DNA of 45,791 nucleotides from Hyphomicrobiales bacterium (GTDB taxonomy: Bacteria; Pseudomonadota; Alphaproteobacteria; Rhizobiales; Beijerinckiaceae). Of the stretch, positions 30,292 to 38,239 are shown one piece after another. A program made the position numbers and the translations under genes. The notes beneath the pieces were generated by a model, which saw only the letters and a program-made list of their open reading frames with translations, did no database searches and was not told the origin of the DNA. The stretch's first letter is position 1, and every line of letters begins with the position of its first letter. Where the stretch lies: the NCBI GenBank assembly GCA_028869185.1, contig JAGWTA010000018.1, positions 1 to 45,791 on the forward strand, written 5' to 3'.

Positions 30292-30974
30292 TGAGCGCTC
30301 GCTTTGCCTTCATCGCTATAGCGCTCGCCTGCGCCCCCCAAGCGCGAGCGCAGACCCCCCAAGCCTCGGCCCCGCCAACCTCCCCCGGCATGGGCTTGGG
30401 GGGCGTTGCCGCGCAACCGGCGCCGTCAACGCCAGTCTATACGAACGATCCAGAACGCTGGCGTCCGGTCGCCTATAGCGATCTTACTTTCCCAACCGGC
30501 GAAGCGCAGTCCTATGCGTCGATCTGGCAAGACCGGCTGGATGAAAGCAACGGGAAACCCGCCCGTCTTGCGGCCGGTCAAACGCCCGATCCGCGCATGA
30601 GCCTTGCGGTCGGCAATCGCGGCGCCTCCGAATGGCATTTTTCGATTAACTTCCAGACGAAACTTGTGGCCGTGACCGTCTTGAACACCCCAAACGTTTG
30701 CACAGACGAATATCCTTCGCCCTCACTCGGAACAAAAATCAAAGTCTGTCCGATGCGCCTCGCCACGTTCGAGGGCGGCACATACAACATCGTGGACGGC
30801 GCAGCCTGCTTTCTCGAAAAACAGCCGAACGCGCCGGTCGAGGATTCGACCGCCACCGTCACCTACGCCGCCTACGATATCGCGACCCGAGCTATCAAAT
30901 TGCGTTACACCGTAGCGCACACTGAAATTGCTCAGTGCGCACAATCAATCCCGCTGCATCCCCAAGGGAAATAA
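30291..30974 (+). CDS. Secreted hypothetical protein, 227 aa
   Basis: The start at 30291 (TAATG overlap) gives a signal peptide (SARFAFIAIALACAPQARAQ). A short Pro-rich linker is followed by a beta-rich domain with four or more cysteines (NTPNVCTDEY, KVCPM, DGAACFLEK, AQCAQSI), suggesting disulfides in the periplasm. I do not recognise it. The first 70 residues of the next protein's frame overlap its end. Confidence 0.7.
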   Translation: MSARFAFIAIALACAPQARAQTPQASAPPTSPGMGLGGVAAQPAPSTPVYTNDPERWRPVAYSDLTFPTGEAQSYASIWQDRLDESNGKPARLAAGQTPDPRMSLAVGNRGASEWHFSINFQTKLVAVTVLNTPNVCTDEYPSPSLGTKIKVCPMRLATFEGGTYNIVDGAACFLEKQPNAPVEDSTATVTYAAYDIATRAIKLRYTVAHTEIAQCAQSIPLHPQGK

Positions 30975-30997
30975 GCCGAAACGCGATGGAGGCGACA

Positions 30998-31651
30998 ATG
31001 CAAATTTCTCCCCGGTTCACGATGCGACAGACAATGCAGCTTGCGCCGTTCGGCCGCTTGCCGCGTCAAGAGAAAGCTACGCCCACGCAAGCGCGGCTCT
31101 TGACGCCGCAGCCGAAACGGCGCGGGGCGCTGACATTGACGCATCGAATGGAGAAATTCGTCATGTCCGCCTCTCTGACTCTCGCCCTCCTCGTTCCCTT
31201 TCACGGAGCCATCGCCGCCGATTGGGCGCGCATGTCCAACGCACACGCTGGCGCATCAACGGTTCCTGCAAGCGTGTCGTCAATCTGGGCATCGGCAATC
31301 GCCGAAAATCGCGCGACCGTCACGCGCAACACGGGCCGTTATCTGCCGCCGAACATCGGCTGGGCGCGCATTCAAACTTCACGCGGTCCCGTTGTCATCA
31401 CAACGCTTGAAAGCAAGTGCGAGGCGCCGAACGGAGCTTCGGCGTCGAATGCAATGATTTGTTCTTATGTCATCGCTTCCGAAAATCAGGCGTTCTCACC
31501 CGTCAAAGTTTCCGGCTGCTATATCGAGCGCGACAAAAGCTCCGGCACTGACATTCGTTACGACAGCGCAAAAGACGCTCTCAACATTCGCATCTTCGGC
31601 GCAGGCGCCGCCGATGCGGGTTGCGCATCTTCCGTTCCTCTTCCTCACTAA
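30998..31651 (+). CDS. Secreted hypothetical protein, about 217 aa
   Basis: The ATG at 30998 has GGAGG 5 nt upstream. It leaves about 50 residues before a hydrophobic stretch (MSASLTLALLVPFHGAIAA) that looks like a signal peptide, so a start at 31148 or 31166 is possible although neither has an RBS. The mature part is beta-rich, with cysteines at ESKCEAPN, MICSYV, VSGCYIE and AGCASS. Its repeated C-C layout and position resemble those of the preceding gene; the two may be paralogues. Function is unknown. Confidence 0.65.
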   Translation: MQISPRFTMRQTMQLAPFGRLPRQEKATPTQARLLTPQPKRRGALTLTHRMEKFVMSASLTLALLVPFHGAIAADWARMSNAHAGASTVPASVSSIWASAIAENRATVTRNTGRYLPPNIGWARIQTSRGPVVITTLESKCEAPNGASASNAMICSYVIASENQAFSPVKVSGCYIERDKSSGTDIRYDSAKDALNIRIFGAGAADAGCASSVPLPH

Positions 31652-31663
31652 CGGAGCCGCGAC

Positions 31664-32398
31664 ATGAGAAAATTCAACTTCGCTCTTGCCTTCCTCGCGC
31701 TCGCGTTCTCAGCCGCCTTTGCGCGCGACTTAGGCAGCGGCAATTTTCCGGGCGGCACGACCGTCCAACCATGCGACACCAAAAACGCCTTTTCCAATTC
31801 CAGCAATCCGACACTGGCGAACAACTCGCAATATTTCGCCGATATGTCGAAATTCATGGAAGACCCATCGCAACAAACCGGGCTTCACAATAGCTGTTGC
31901 ACCGGCTTGATGCAGATGAACCAATCGAATTTGAAACAGTTCTGCGGTTGTACGCCCGAGCAATATGCGCAAATGTCGGCGCAACAGCAGATCGACGTTT
32001 ACACGAAATATTTCAACTCAATTCAAAACACACCCGGCATGACGGAAATGCAAAAACTCGCCGACAGCGGCGGAACGCTTGGCGGTCACAAAATCGATGA
32101 GTTCGACGTGATCGCTTGCGCGCAAATGGGACCGGGCAACTGCGCCGCCGCCATCAAGAACGGCTGTTCGTCGCTCGCGCTCGGCCAGGGCGGCGACGGC
32201 TCGGTCAACGTTTGCACAATGGCCGACGCCGTTCGCAGTCGCGCCGCGAAAAACGAAAAAACGGCGTTCGGCGACTGCGCTAACGGCGGCACCAAGGGCG
32301 GCGGCACGAATTGCCCCGGCAACGGCACCACGCCAGCCGGCGTCATCCCGCCCACACCCGGCAACGCGCCCGTTTCCCTTCCCGCCAATCTCGCATGA
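31664..32398 (+). CDS. Cysteine-rich secreted hypothetical protein, 244 aa
   Basis: A signal peptide (ending AFA, residue 20) precedes a helical domain with at least nine cysteines (QPCDT, NSCCTGLM, QFCGCTPEQYAQM, VIACAQMGPGNCAAA, NGCSS, NVCTM), followed by a Gly/Pro tail. The paired CC and CGC motifs suggest a disulfide-rich periplasmic or surface protein. I do not recognise the family. Its TGA overlaps the SNase-like gene start. Confidence 0.7.
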   Translation: MRKFNFALAFLALAFSAAFARDLGSGNFPGGTTVQPCDTKNAFSNSSNPTLANNSQYFADMSKFMEDPSQQTGLHNSCCTGLMQMNQSNLKQFCGCTPEQYAQMSAQQQIDVYTKYFNSIQNTPGMTEMQKLADSGGTLGGHKIDEFDVIACAQMGPGNCAAAIKNGCSSLALGQGGDGSVNVCTMADAVRSRAAKNEKTAFGDCANGGTKGGGTNCPGNGTTPAGVIPPTPGNAPVSLPANLA

Positions 32399-33042
32399 TC
32401 GGCCGACAAATGTTCACAACTTTGGCCTTCCCCTACACCGCATGGCTGGCCGCAACCTTCGTTGCGGCCAGCCCCTCGCCGTCAAGCGCCGTCGAAATCG
32501 CCACGCCGCCCGGGCGGCTCGCTCAGGCGACCGCTGCGCCACCCGCCGCTCCCGCAAAAGCCCTGCCTGTGTTCGACATTCCTCAAAGCGGCGTCATCTT
32601 CCAAACCGGCGACACTTGGGAGCAAAACGGTCAGACGTTTCGCCTTTACGGCGTTCAATCGTGCATTCGCGGAACGAGTTTCACAAACCCGGCCGGTGTC
32701 AAAACCGACTGCGGCGAGGCTTCGCTTGCTTACTTCGCCGCGCTCATCCGCGACACGAAGCCACGATGCACGGCCATCGCCAAAAGCGGCGCGCCGCCCG
32801 TTATCTACAGCGTGTGCGCAGCTCATATCGGAAAAACAACCCTTGACTTGGGGACCGCGCTTCTCACGCAGGGCTTCGCCTTCGCCGCGATCGACGCCAA
32901 CGGCAAACCGATCAATTTTCAATACGCCGTCGCCGAATCCGACGCTCAAAGTCACAAACGCGGTCTTTGGGCGGCAAAAGACATGCCTCATCCGAACGCC
33001 ATTCTGATGAAGGCGGCAGGCGCCGCCGCGCGCCCGCAATAA
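32395..33042 (+). CDS. SNase-like (thermonuclease-fold) secreted protein
   Basis: A 215-aa protein, ATGA-coupled to the gene before. A signal-like N-terminus precedes an OB-fold nuclease domain: GVIFQTGDTWEQNGQTFRLYG, CGEASLAYFAAL and a final AQSHKRGLWAAKD, matching the order in staphylococcal nuclease-like proteins. Asp73 and Arg83 align with conserved residues, but the usual D-T-P-E stretch reads QSCI (88-91), so two acidic catalytic positions are missing. It may bind nucleic acid without cutting it. Plasmids often carry SNase-fold proteins beside transfer genes. Confidence 0.78.
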   Translation: MIGRQMFTTLAFPYTAWLAATFVAASPSPSSAVEIATPPGRLAQATAAPPAAPAKALPVFDIPQSGVIFQTGDTWEQNGQTFRLYGVQSCIRGTSFTNPAGVKTDCGEASLAYFAALIRDTKPRCTAIAKSGAPPVIYSVCAAHIGKTTLDLGTALLTQGFAFAAIDANGKPINFQYAVAESDAQSHKRGLWAAKDMPHPNAILMKAAGAAARPQ

Positions 33043-33045
33043 TCT

Positions 33046-33951
33046 GTGAAAGCCGACGCGGCCGAGATAGCCAAGATCCTTGGCGGGAAACCCGAAGGAA
33101 CCGGCTATCTCTGCCGCTGTCCCGTTCCCTCGCACGGGCAAGGCCGCGGTGACTTGCGCCCGTCCCTGGGCGTCTCCGACGGCCGCAACGGCCTTCTTTT
33201 CCATTGCTTCGCCGGCTGCAAACCACTCGACATCATCGCCGCGCTGAATCGGCTCAATCTCGACACGCGAGATAGCCCTTCGCCGGCGACCCGGCCGACG
33301 TCGCCAAAGACGCCCGGCAAAACAACGACCGCGCTCGCGCGGCGCCTTTGGGCCTCTGGCGAAAAAACCGTCGGAACGCCCGCCGAAACCTATTTGCGCG
33401 CGCGCCGTTTCACAGAACAACCGCCGCCCACAATTCGCTTTCTCCGCTCCTATCGCTACGACCGCGCGTCGGGCTTGCGCCTGCCCTGCCTCATGGCGGC
33501 CGTGCAATCGCCGACGCGCGAAATCGTCGCCGTTCAATTGACCTTCCTCGACCCATCCGGCCGTCGCAAAGCCGATGTTCCCTATCCTCGCCGGGCCGTC
33601 GGGCCGCTCGGCGAAGGCCTTTTGCGCACGGCGCCCGCCGCGCCGCATATCGGCATCGCCGAAGGCTTCGAGACAGCATGGGCGGCGTCCCTCATGCACG
33701 ACCGCTTGCCCGTTTGGGCGACGCTCGGCAGGGACCGTTTTCCCGTAATCGTTTTGCCTGAAATTGTTCGTCGCGTGACGGTCTTCGCCGATCATGACGC
33801 GCCGGGCCTCGCGTCATCACTCGCCTATTTCGAGCAGCATTCCGAACTCGAAATCGACCTCTGCTTTCCCGCGACGCCTGGCTTCGACTTTGCGCGCCTG
33901 TGGGAAGACGCACATACGTCCGAACCAGCCGCCTCCCTCACTCCCGCTTGA
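33046..33951 (+). CDS. Toprim-type plasmid primase
   Basis: A 301-aa protein starting GTG at 33046, 3 nt after the previous stop. The N-terminus carries a CHC2-like zinc finger (Cys25, His30, Cys54, Cys58) and the segment RPSLGVSDGRNGLLFHCFAGC. The C-terminal half has Toprim motifs: IGIAEGFETAWAA (about 203-215) and VFADHDAPG (about 246-254). This is the short plasmid and phage primase layout (DUF7146-Toprim). It would prime the complementary strand after transfer. A strong hairpin follows. Confidence 0.88.
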   Translation: MKADAAEIAKILGGKPEGTGYLCRCPVPSHGQGRGDLRPSLGVSDGRNGLLFHCFAGCKPLDIIAALNRLNLDTRDSPSPATRPTSPKTPGKTTTALARRLWASGEKTVGTPAETYLRARRFTEQPPPTIRFLRSYRYDRASGLRLPCLMAAVQSPTREIVAVQLTFLDPSGRRKADVPYPRRAVGPLGEGLLRTAPAAPHIGIAEGFETAWAASLMHDRLPVWATLGRDRFPVIVLPEIVRRVTVFADHDAPGLASSLAYFEQHSELEIDLCFPATPGFDFARLWEDAHTSEPAASLTPA

Positions 33952-33963
33952 TCGACCGCACTT

Positions 33964-33995
33964 CGAGGGAAGGCCCCTAAAGCCCCCTTCCCTCG
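33964..33995. terminator. 10-bp hairpin between convergent genes
   Basis: CGAGGGAAGG (33964-33973) and CCTTCCCTCG (33986-33995) form a perfect stem between the primase and the convergent PLD gene. There is no T-run. Confidence 0.55.
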
Positions 33996-34075
33996 CGCTC
34001 CCTTCCCTACCCTGCGGCGGCGAGGGCGCGGCCTTGTCCTTGCGCTCATTACCCGCCGCTCTTTCCCTTACGCCT

Positions 34076-34627
34076 CTATGGTCCAACAAACTTCGTATTG
34101 GACGGCCGCGCCCACATCGCTTCGAACTTCCGATCGAACGTCGCAACAACGTCCTTCTCCGTTATCACGAGCAAGTCGTTATCTTGACGTTCAAGTCCGG
34201 TCCGCGATTCGTTAGCCGAACCTGTCCGCAACAACACGCCGTTCACCGAATAGGCTTTCATGTGCATCAAGCCTTCGTCCATCGACTTTATTTTAACATC
34301 GACGTTCCGCGTTCGAGCCAATTTCACAAACGGGTGATCGGTCGTCAGATTCAGCCGTTCAAGCTCGCGCGGATCGAGATAAATCCGAACGCGCGCTCCT
34401 TTTTCCGCCGCGTTGCGCAACGAATCCATAATTGAATAATCGCTCAGAACGTAAGCTGCGAAATTGATGCGTCCGCCCTGCCCCACCTGATCGAGTATCG
34501 ATCGATCCACCTCGCCCAAATTCATTTCCGGCGAGTTATATATTTGCACGGTCACAGTTTTTTCCGCCGTTGCGTTATGCGTCGGCAGGATTAGGAGCAG
34601 TCCGGCAATAATAATCGGGTTTTTCAT
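34076..34627 (-). CDS. Secreted phospholipase D-family nuclease (Nuc-like)
   Basis: A 183-aa protein with a signal peptide (about residues 1-21), the size of the Nuc endonuclease of pKM101. A single HKD motif is present: His122, Lys124 (LMHMKAYSVNG), then Gly136-Ser137 (TGSANES). The acidic residue of HxKxxxxD is Asn129 here. Nuc works as a dimer with one motif per chain and degrades DNA in the periplasm. GGAG precedes the ATG. It stands alone on the minus strand, convergent with the primase. Confidence 0.85.
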   Translation of the reverse strand: MKNPIIIAGLLLILPTHNATAEKTVTVQIYNSPEMNLGEVDRSILDQVGQGGRINFAAYVLSDYSIMDSLRNAAEKGARVRIYLDPRELERLNLTTDHPFVKLARTRNVDVKIKSMDEGLMHMKAYSVNGVLLRTGSANESRTGLERQDNDLLVITEKDVVATFDRKFEAMWARPSNTKFVGP

Positions 34628-34834
34628 GGGTTGATTACTCCGCGATTCGCCTTAGCGGGTTCGTCTTTTTCTCGCAAGATTCACACGTCGATGATGACAA
34701 TAACGATTACTGGCGAACGCTTCGCGCCGCGCTCTAGTCGCATTGCGACCGAAGCCGCCAGCGGCGGCTTCGCCCTACGGGTGACGATCGCTTTCGCTTC
34801 ATCGCCCGCGCGCTTCCGCGCGCCCGCGATTCAC

Positions 34835-34858
34835 AAAAAGAGCGCGCCCAGGGCGCGC
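34835..34858 (-). terminator. Minus-strand intrinsic terminator
   Basis: GCGCGCC/GGCGCGC with a 3-nt loop (34842-34858) is followed on the minus strand by TCTTTTTG. No minus-strand gene lies between it and the DUF932 start, so it implies a short non-coding minus transcript through repeat copy B, or protects the PLD gene from read-in. Confidence 0.7.
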
Positions 34859-34907
34859 ATCTTGCTTCCTCGTCCTTTCCAATCCGCAAAGCCTATCGTC
34901 GGGCTCA

Positions 34908-35053
34908 CGCCGTCAACTGCGCCCAAGGCGCAGTCCTTCACTTCGTTTCGGCGCTCTCGCGTGACTGGCGTTGCGCCCGACGATGACGCCGGCGGCGTCG
35001 GGACGAGGAACGTCTTTTTTTTTCGACGGCCTGCGGCGCGTCGAACAAGGAAC
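34908..35053. repeat. Intergenic structured repeat, copy B
   Basis: Near-copy of 3419-3564. Stems ACTGCGCC/GGCGCAGT and GACGCC/GGCGTC are kept, the second by a paired change relative to copy A. A nine-T run follows GGGACGAGGAACGTC. As with copy A, a GTCCC-operator promoter follows about 90 bp downstream. Confidence 0.7.
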
Positions 35054-35126
35054 AGGCGGGCGATGAGGTGTTTTTCGATTCCTTCTTAGTGTCAGAGGCT
35101 TGACAGCATAAGGCGCAATTTTGCGC

Positions 35127-35161
35127 TTGACAATATTTTATAAAGTCCCTATTTTGGGGAC
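35127..35161 (+). promoter_or_regulatory. DUF932 promoter with GTCCC operator
   Basis: TTGACA (35127-35132) and TATTTT (35150-35155) are 17 nt apart. The palindrome GTCCCTATTTTGGGGAC (35145-35161) covers the -10, as at ssb and parB. The spacer also holds GACAATATTTTATAAA, close to the GCCAAT-TATAAT element in the same ten-base register. Confidence 0.8.
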
Positions 35162-35202
35162 AGCGAACGGGATGGCCCGACGCAACCGAGAGAGCCACAG
35201 CC

Positions 35203-36114
35203 ATGACCTTCAATTTCCGCAGCGCGACGAGCTTCTATGCCCCCGCAACCGGCCGTTTCGACGGCTCCGCCCGCGCCCTCACCGAAGACGAATTGCGCGA
35301 ACTCGCTCCGTCAATTTTTGCCGTCGAAGCTCACGCCAGCCGGTCCGAGCGCTTCCGCGTCATTCCGACAATCGAGATTTTGCGCGGGTTGCAGAAGGAG
35401 GGATTTTCGCCGGTCGGCGCGAAGCAGAGCAGCAGCCGGGACGCGACGAAATACGATTTCACGAAACACATGATCCGCCTGCGCCGCCTTGACGACGGCA
35501 AGACCTATCAGGCAGGCGATTCCGTCGCCGAGATCATCCTAAAAAACGCCAATGACGGAACGAGCGCCTATGACCTCATGTCGGGCTTGTTTCGGATCAT
35601 CTGCCAAAATTCGCTTGTCGCGCAGACCGCCACGCTCGATAGCGTGAAAGTGCGCCACAGCGGCGACGCCGTGGCCAACGTCATCGAGGGCACCTATCGC
35701 GTTTTGAGCGAGACGGAGAAGGTTCTTGCCGCGCCGCAGGATTGGAGCCGCTTGCAGCTTTCCCACGAGCAACGGCAGGCGTTCGCCGAGGCCGCGCATG
35801 TTGTGCGCTTTGGCGATGCAGAGGGCAACGTCAAGACGGCGATCAAGCCGGAACAGTTGCTTGAACCGCGCCGCCGCGAGGACGCGGGCCGCGATTTGTG
35901 GACGACGTTTAATGTCGCGCAGGAAAACGCCATGCGCGGCGGGCTTCGCGGACGCAATGCGACCACGTTCGAGGGCGGCCGCCGCCAACAGGGACGCCGC
36001 GTCACAACGCGGCCAGTCAACGGCATCGACCAAGACGTGAAACTCAACAAGGCGCTTTGGGTTCTTGCCGAACGTCTCGCCGGTCACGTCTCGCCGCTGG
36101 CCGCAGCAGCGTAA
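35203..36114 (+). CDS. DUF932 family protein
   Basis: A 303-aa protein of the DUF932 family common on plasmids and phages. Characteristic parts are RVIPTIEILRGLQKEGFSPV, FTKHMIRLRR, VAEIILKNANDGTSAYDLMSGLFRIICQN and a C-terminal LNKALWVLAERLAG. The role is not established; genes of this kind often travel with ssb and anti-restriction genes and are among the first expressed after transfer. Here it shares its operator with ssb and the parB-like gene although it lies over 14 kb from both. A terminator follows. Confidence 0.88.
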   Translation: MTFNFRSATSFYAPATGRFDGSARALTEDELRELAPSIFAVEAHASRSERFRVIPTIEILRGLQKEGFSPVGAKQSSSRDATKYDFTKHMIRLRRLDDGKTYQAGDSVAEIILKNANDGTSAYDLMSGLFRIICQNSLVAQTATLDSVKVRHSGDAVANVIEGTYRVLSETEKVLAAPQDWSRLQLSHEQRQAFAEAAHVVRFGDAEGNVKTAIKPEQLLEPRRREDAGRDLWTTFNVAQENAMRGGLRGRNATTFEGGRRQQGRRVTTRPVNGIDQDVKLNKALWVLAERLAGHVSPLAAAA

Positions 36115-36123
36115 CGCCAGATA

Positions 36124-36148
36124 GGCCAGCCCCGCGCTGGCCTCTTTT
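36124..36148 (+). terminator. Terminator or attenuator after DUF932 gene
   Basis: GGCCAGC (36124-36130) and GCTGGCC (36136-36142) are followed by TCTTTT. The next gene starts only 26 nt later, so it probably reduces rather than stops transcription of the downstream genes. Confidence 0.75.
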
Positions 36149-36173
36149 CAAACCCGGAACAGGAGCAAAAGCC

Positions 36174-36509
36174 GTGATGGACTTTCTGACGCGCAAGGCC
36201 CGCGAAACGTTGCGCGCAATGCAGGGCGACATCGACGAATTACATATCGCCGAGGACATTCGCGCTCGCGCGCATCTGGCCGCGCGCGATCTAATCTCCT
36301 TGTGCGATAAGGCCGAGGCCAGCGAACAACAGAGAATGCAGCGGCGAGCGCGCCATGTCGCCACGATCAAGAACGCAGGCGATTTTCAAAATCCCGAAGT
36401 CGGTGTTCACGCCAACGTCGTCATGCTCGGCAGACGCGAAGCGGCCTTTTCCGACGAGGGAATCGCCGCCGTCGCCGAACGTCTCGCGGGCGCCCAATCG
36501 CGACCGTAA
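36174..36509 (+). CDS. Hypothetical protein, about 111 aa
   Basis: A helical, charged soluble protein (DFLTRKARETLRAMQGDIDELHIAEDIRARA, then a basic turn, then NVVMLGRREAAFSDEGIAAVAERLAG). GTG at 36174 has AGGAG 8 nt upstream; the adjacent ATG at 36177 is also possible. No family is recognised. It belongs to a run of codirectional small genes behind the DUF932 gene. Confidence 0.65.
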   Translation: MMDFLTRKARETLRAMQGDIDELHIAEDIRARAHLAARDLISLCDKAEASEQQRMQRRARHVATIKNAGDFQNPEVGVHANVVMLGRREAAFSDEGIAAVAERLAGAQSRP

Positions 36510-36524
36510 CCCCGGAAGCCCGCC

Positions 36525-37406
36525 ATGCTCGCCTTTCTCGTCACCGGCCAGACATTCCAGAACCGCCGCGCGCTGCGCCGCGCTGGCGGGATCTGGCATG
36601 CTGAAAAGCGCGGCTACCTCATGCACCCCGCCGCCCTGCCTCGCATCGCAGCGCTCATCGAGGCCGGCGCCGTTGCGGCCGCCGAGATCGAGGCCGACGA
36701 CGAGGCTTTCACGCCGCTCGACGGAGAAGCTTTGCGCGCCCATCGCGAACAGCGCCGCGCGCGTCATCGCGCCCGGCTGCTGAAACGCGCCGAACAGGCC
36801 GAAGCCCGCGCCGATAAGGCCCGCGCCCGCATCAGCTCGCATGAGCGCGAATTTCTCGCGCTCGGCGAGCCTGTGAAGATCGGCCACCATTCGGAACGAC
36901 GCCACCGCAAGCTCATCGAGCGCGCCGACCGCGCTTTCATGGACACCGGGCGCGAACTTGCGGAAACCGAACGGTTGCGCCGGGCGACCGACAACCTTGC
37001 CCCCGCCCGGATCGCAGGGGACGCCGCCCGCCAGCGGCAGGCCGAGCGCGAAGCCAAGGCGGCGCAGATCGGCGCTGGCGACCTCGTAAAAGACCCGATT
37101 TATGGCGAGGGCGTCGTGAAGACGGTCAATCGCCACACCTTCACAATTGCCTTTATCGCGCGCGGCTTTGTGCAAACTTGCGACAAGGCCCGCGTCGAAC
37201 TCGTCCGAAAAGGCGAGCCGGAGGCCCTGCCCGCCCCCAAATTCAAACCCGGCGACCTTGTGACCGCCGCGCGCCTCGCCGCCCGGTATGACGGCGTTGT
37301 GAGGCGACGCACAACGCGCGGCTACAGCGTCGAGTTTTCGAGCTTCGGCAGAACGTGCCGTGCGGTCTTTTCCGAAAACGCCCTCACCCCGCGCGCCGAC
37401 GCTTGA
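36525..37406 (+). CDS. DUF3560-domain protein
   Basis: A 293-aa protein. The first 50 residues resemble a small basic fold (QTFQNRRALRRAGGIWHAEKRG). Residues about 95-150 contain the DUF3560 hallmark GEPVKIGHHSERRHRKLIERAD. The C-terminal half has two SH3-like beta segments (GDLVKDPIYGEGVVKTVNRHTFTIAF, in overview, and PGDLVTAARLAARYDGVV). DUF3560 proteins are typical plasmid and integrative-element cargo without known activity. It sits between two small unknown genes. Confidence 0.78.
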   Translation: MLAFLVTGQTFQNRRALRRAGGIWHAEKRGYLMHPAALPRIAALIEAGAVAAAEIEADDEAFTPLDGEALRAHREQRRARHRARLLKRAEQAEARADKARARISSHEREFLALGEPVKIGHHSERRHRKLIERADRAFMDTGRELAETERLRRATDNLAPARIAGDAARQRQAEREAKAAQIGAGDLVKDPIYGEGVVKTVNRHTFTIAFIARGFVQTCDKARVELVRKGEPEALPAPKFKPGDLVTAARLAARYDGVVRRRTTRGYSVEFSSFGRTCRAVFSENALTPRADA

Positions 37407-37434
37407 AGCGTCGGCGCGCGCAGGAGATCGACCC

Positions 37435-37632
37435 ATGACAAGCGTCTGGCTATCCTACGAACCGGACCGAGGCGTTTTGCAGCAGCCCGCCGGATTTCTC
37501 TGCCAATGGCCTTTCGGCTCTGGCTTCGAGCGCCGGGGTTTCTCGCTCTATCGGGACGCGCTGCACTTCGCGCAGCGCAAGGCGACCAAGCGCGGCGCCG
37601 TATTTAAGGGGTCATCGCAGAATCTGTTCTAA
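37435..37632 (+). pseudogene. Small gene interrupted by the Tn3-family transposon
   Basis: The ATG at 37435 has AGGAG 8 nt before it. The first 57 codons (VWLSYEPDRGVLQQPAGFLCQWPFGSGFERRGFSLYRDALHF, in overview) read well until the transposon end at 37608, after which the frame stops inside the terminal repeat. Joining the two sides across the TTTAA duplication restores GAVFNDVPDALRGR and an open frame of about 193 codons to 41802. Its distal part is in another frame from the gene at 41504, so the true original end is uncertain. Confidence 0.75.
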
Positions 37633-37645
37633 AACGCACGCTAAG
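37608..37645 (+). repeat. Tn3-family terminal inverted repeat, left
   Basis: 38 bp beginning GGGGTCATCGCAG, exactly complementary to 41351-41388. It lies just beyond the resolvase stop. Confidence 0.95.
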
Positions 37646-37648
37646 GGT

Positions 37649-38239
37649 TCAGGCTTTGGAACCGGCTTGGATTTCTCGATAGACGGTTGAACGTCCGAGG
37701 CCGGTCTGGCGGGCGGCCTGCGTTGGCGTCATTCCGTTTTTTACGAGAAGCATCGCGGCGGTGAGTTTTTCCTGATCGAGCGTGGGACGGCCTGGTTTGC
37801 GTCCTTTGGCGCGGGCGGCGCTCATGCCGTCGCGGGTGCGTTCGGCAATGAGGCGGCGCTCGAATTGCGCGATCGCGCCGAACACGTGGAACACCAGCTC
37901 GCCGGCGGCGGACGAGGTGTCGATTTTCTCTTCGAGAGAAAGCAACGCAACGCCGCGCTTTTTGAGCGTTTCGACGACATCGAGCAGTTCGCGGAGCGAT
38001 CGTCCCAGCCGGTCGAGCCGCACGACGGCGAGCGTGTCGCCGGGGCGGATGTAATCGAGCAACTCCGTAAGGCCGGGACGATCGAAGGTCTTGCCCGACA
38101 CTACGTCTTCGAAGATGCGCAGCGCGCCGATTGTTGCGAGCCGTTGCTTTTGGCCGTCGAGGTCTTGGTCATCGGTCGAGACGCGGGCGTATCCGAGTAT
38201 ATGGGCCATGGCGGACGCTTGGTTGGTTTCGTTGTCCAT
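37649..38239 (-). CDS. tnpR: Serine resolvase TnpR
   Basis: A 196-aa small serine recombinase. The catalytic Ser21 lies in LGYARVSTDDQ, followed by SGKTFDRPGL, VVRLDRLGRSLREL and the helix VFHVFGAIAQFERRLIAERT. The C-terminal HTH is MTPTQAARQTGLGRSTVYREI. It resolves cointegrates at the res site just upstream. The ATG at 38239 lies within the first res-like repeat; Met11 (38209) would also give a full catalytic domain. Divergent from tnpA, as in Tn3 itself. Confidence 0.94.
   Translation of the reverse strand: MDNETNQASAMAHILGYARVSTDDQDLDGQKQRLATIGALRIFEDVVSGKTFDRPGLTELLDYIRPGDTLAVVRLDRLGRSLRELLDVVETLKKRGVALLSLEEKIDTSSAAGELVFHVFGAIAQFERRLIAERTRDGMSAARAKGRKPGRPTLDQEKLTAAMLLVKNGMTPTQAARQTGLGRSTVYREIQAGSKA

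Noticed and set aside
32482-33795. 437-codon minus-strand open frame
   Set aside because: It lies opposite the SNase-like and primase genes, both of which show clear motifs, and has the composition of a shadow frame.
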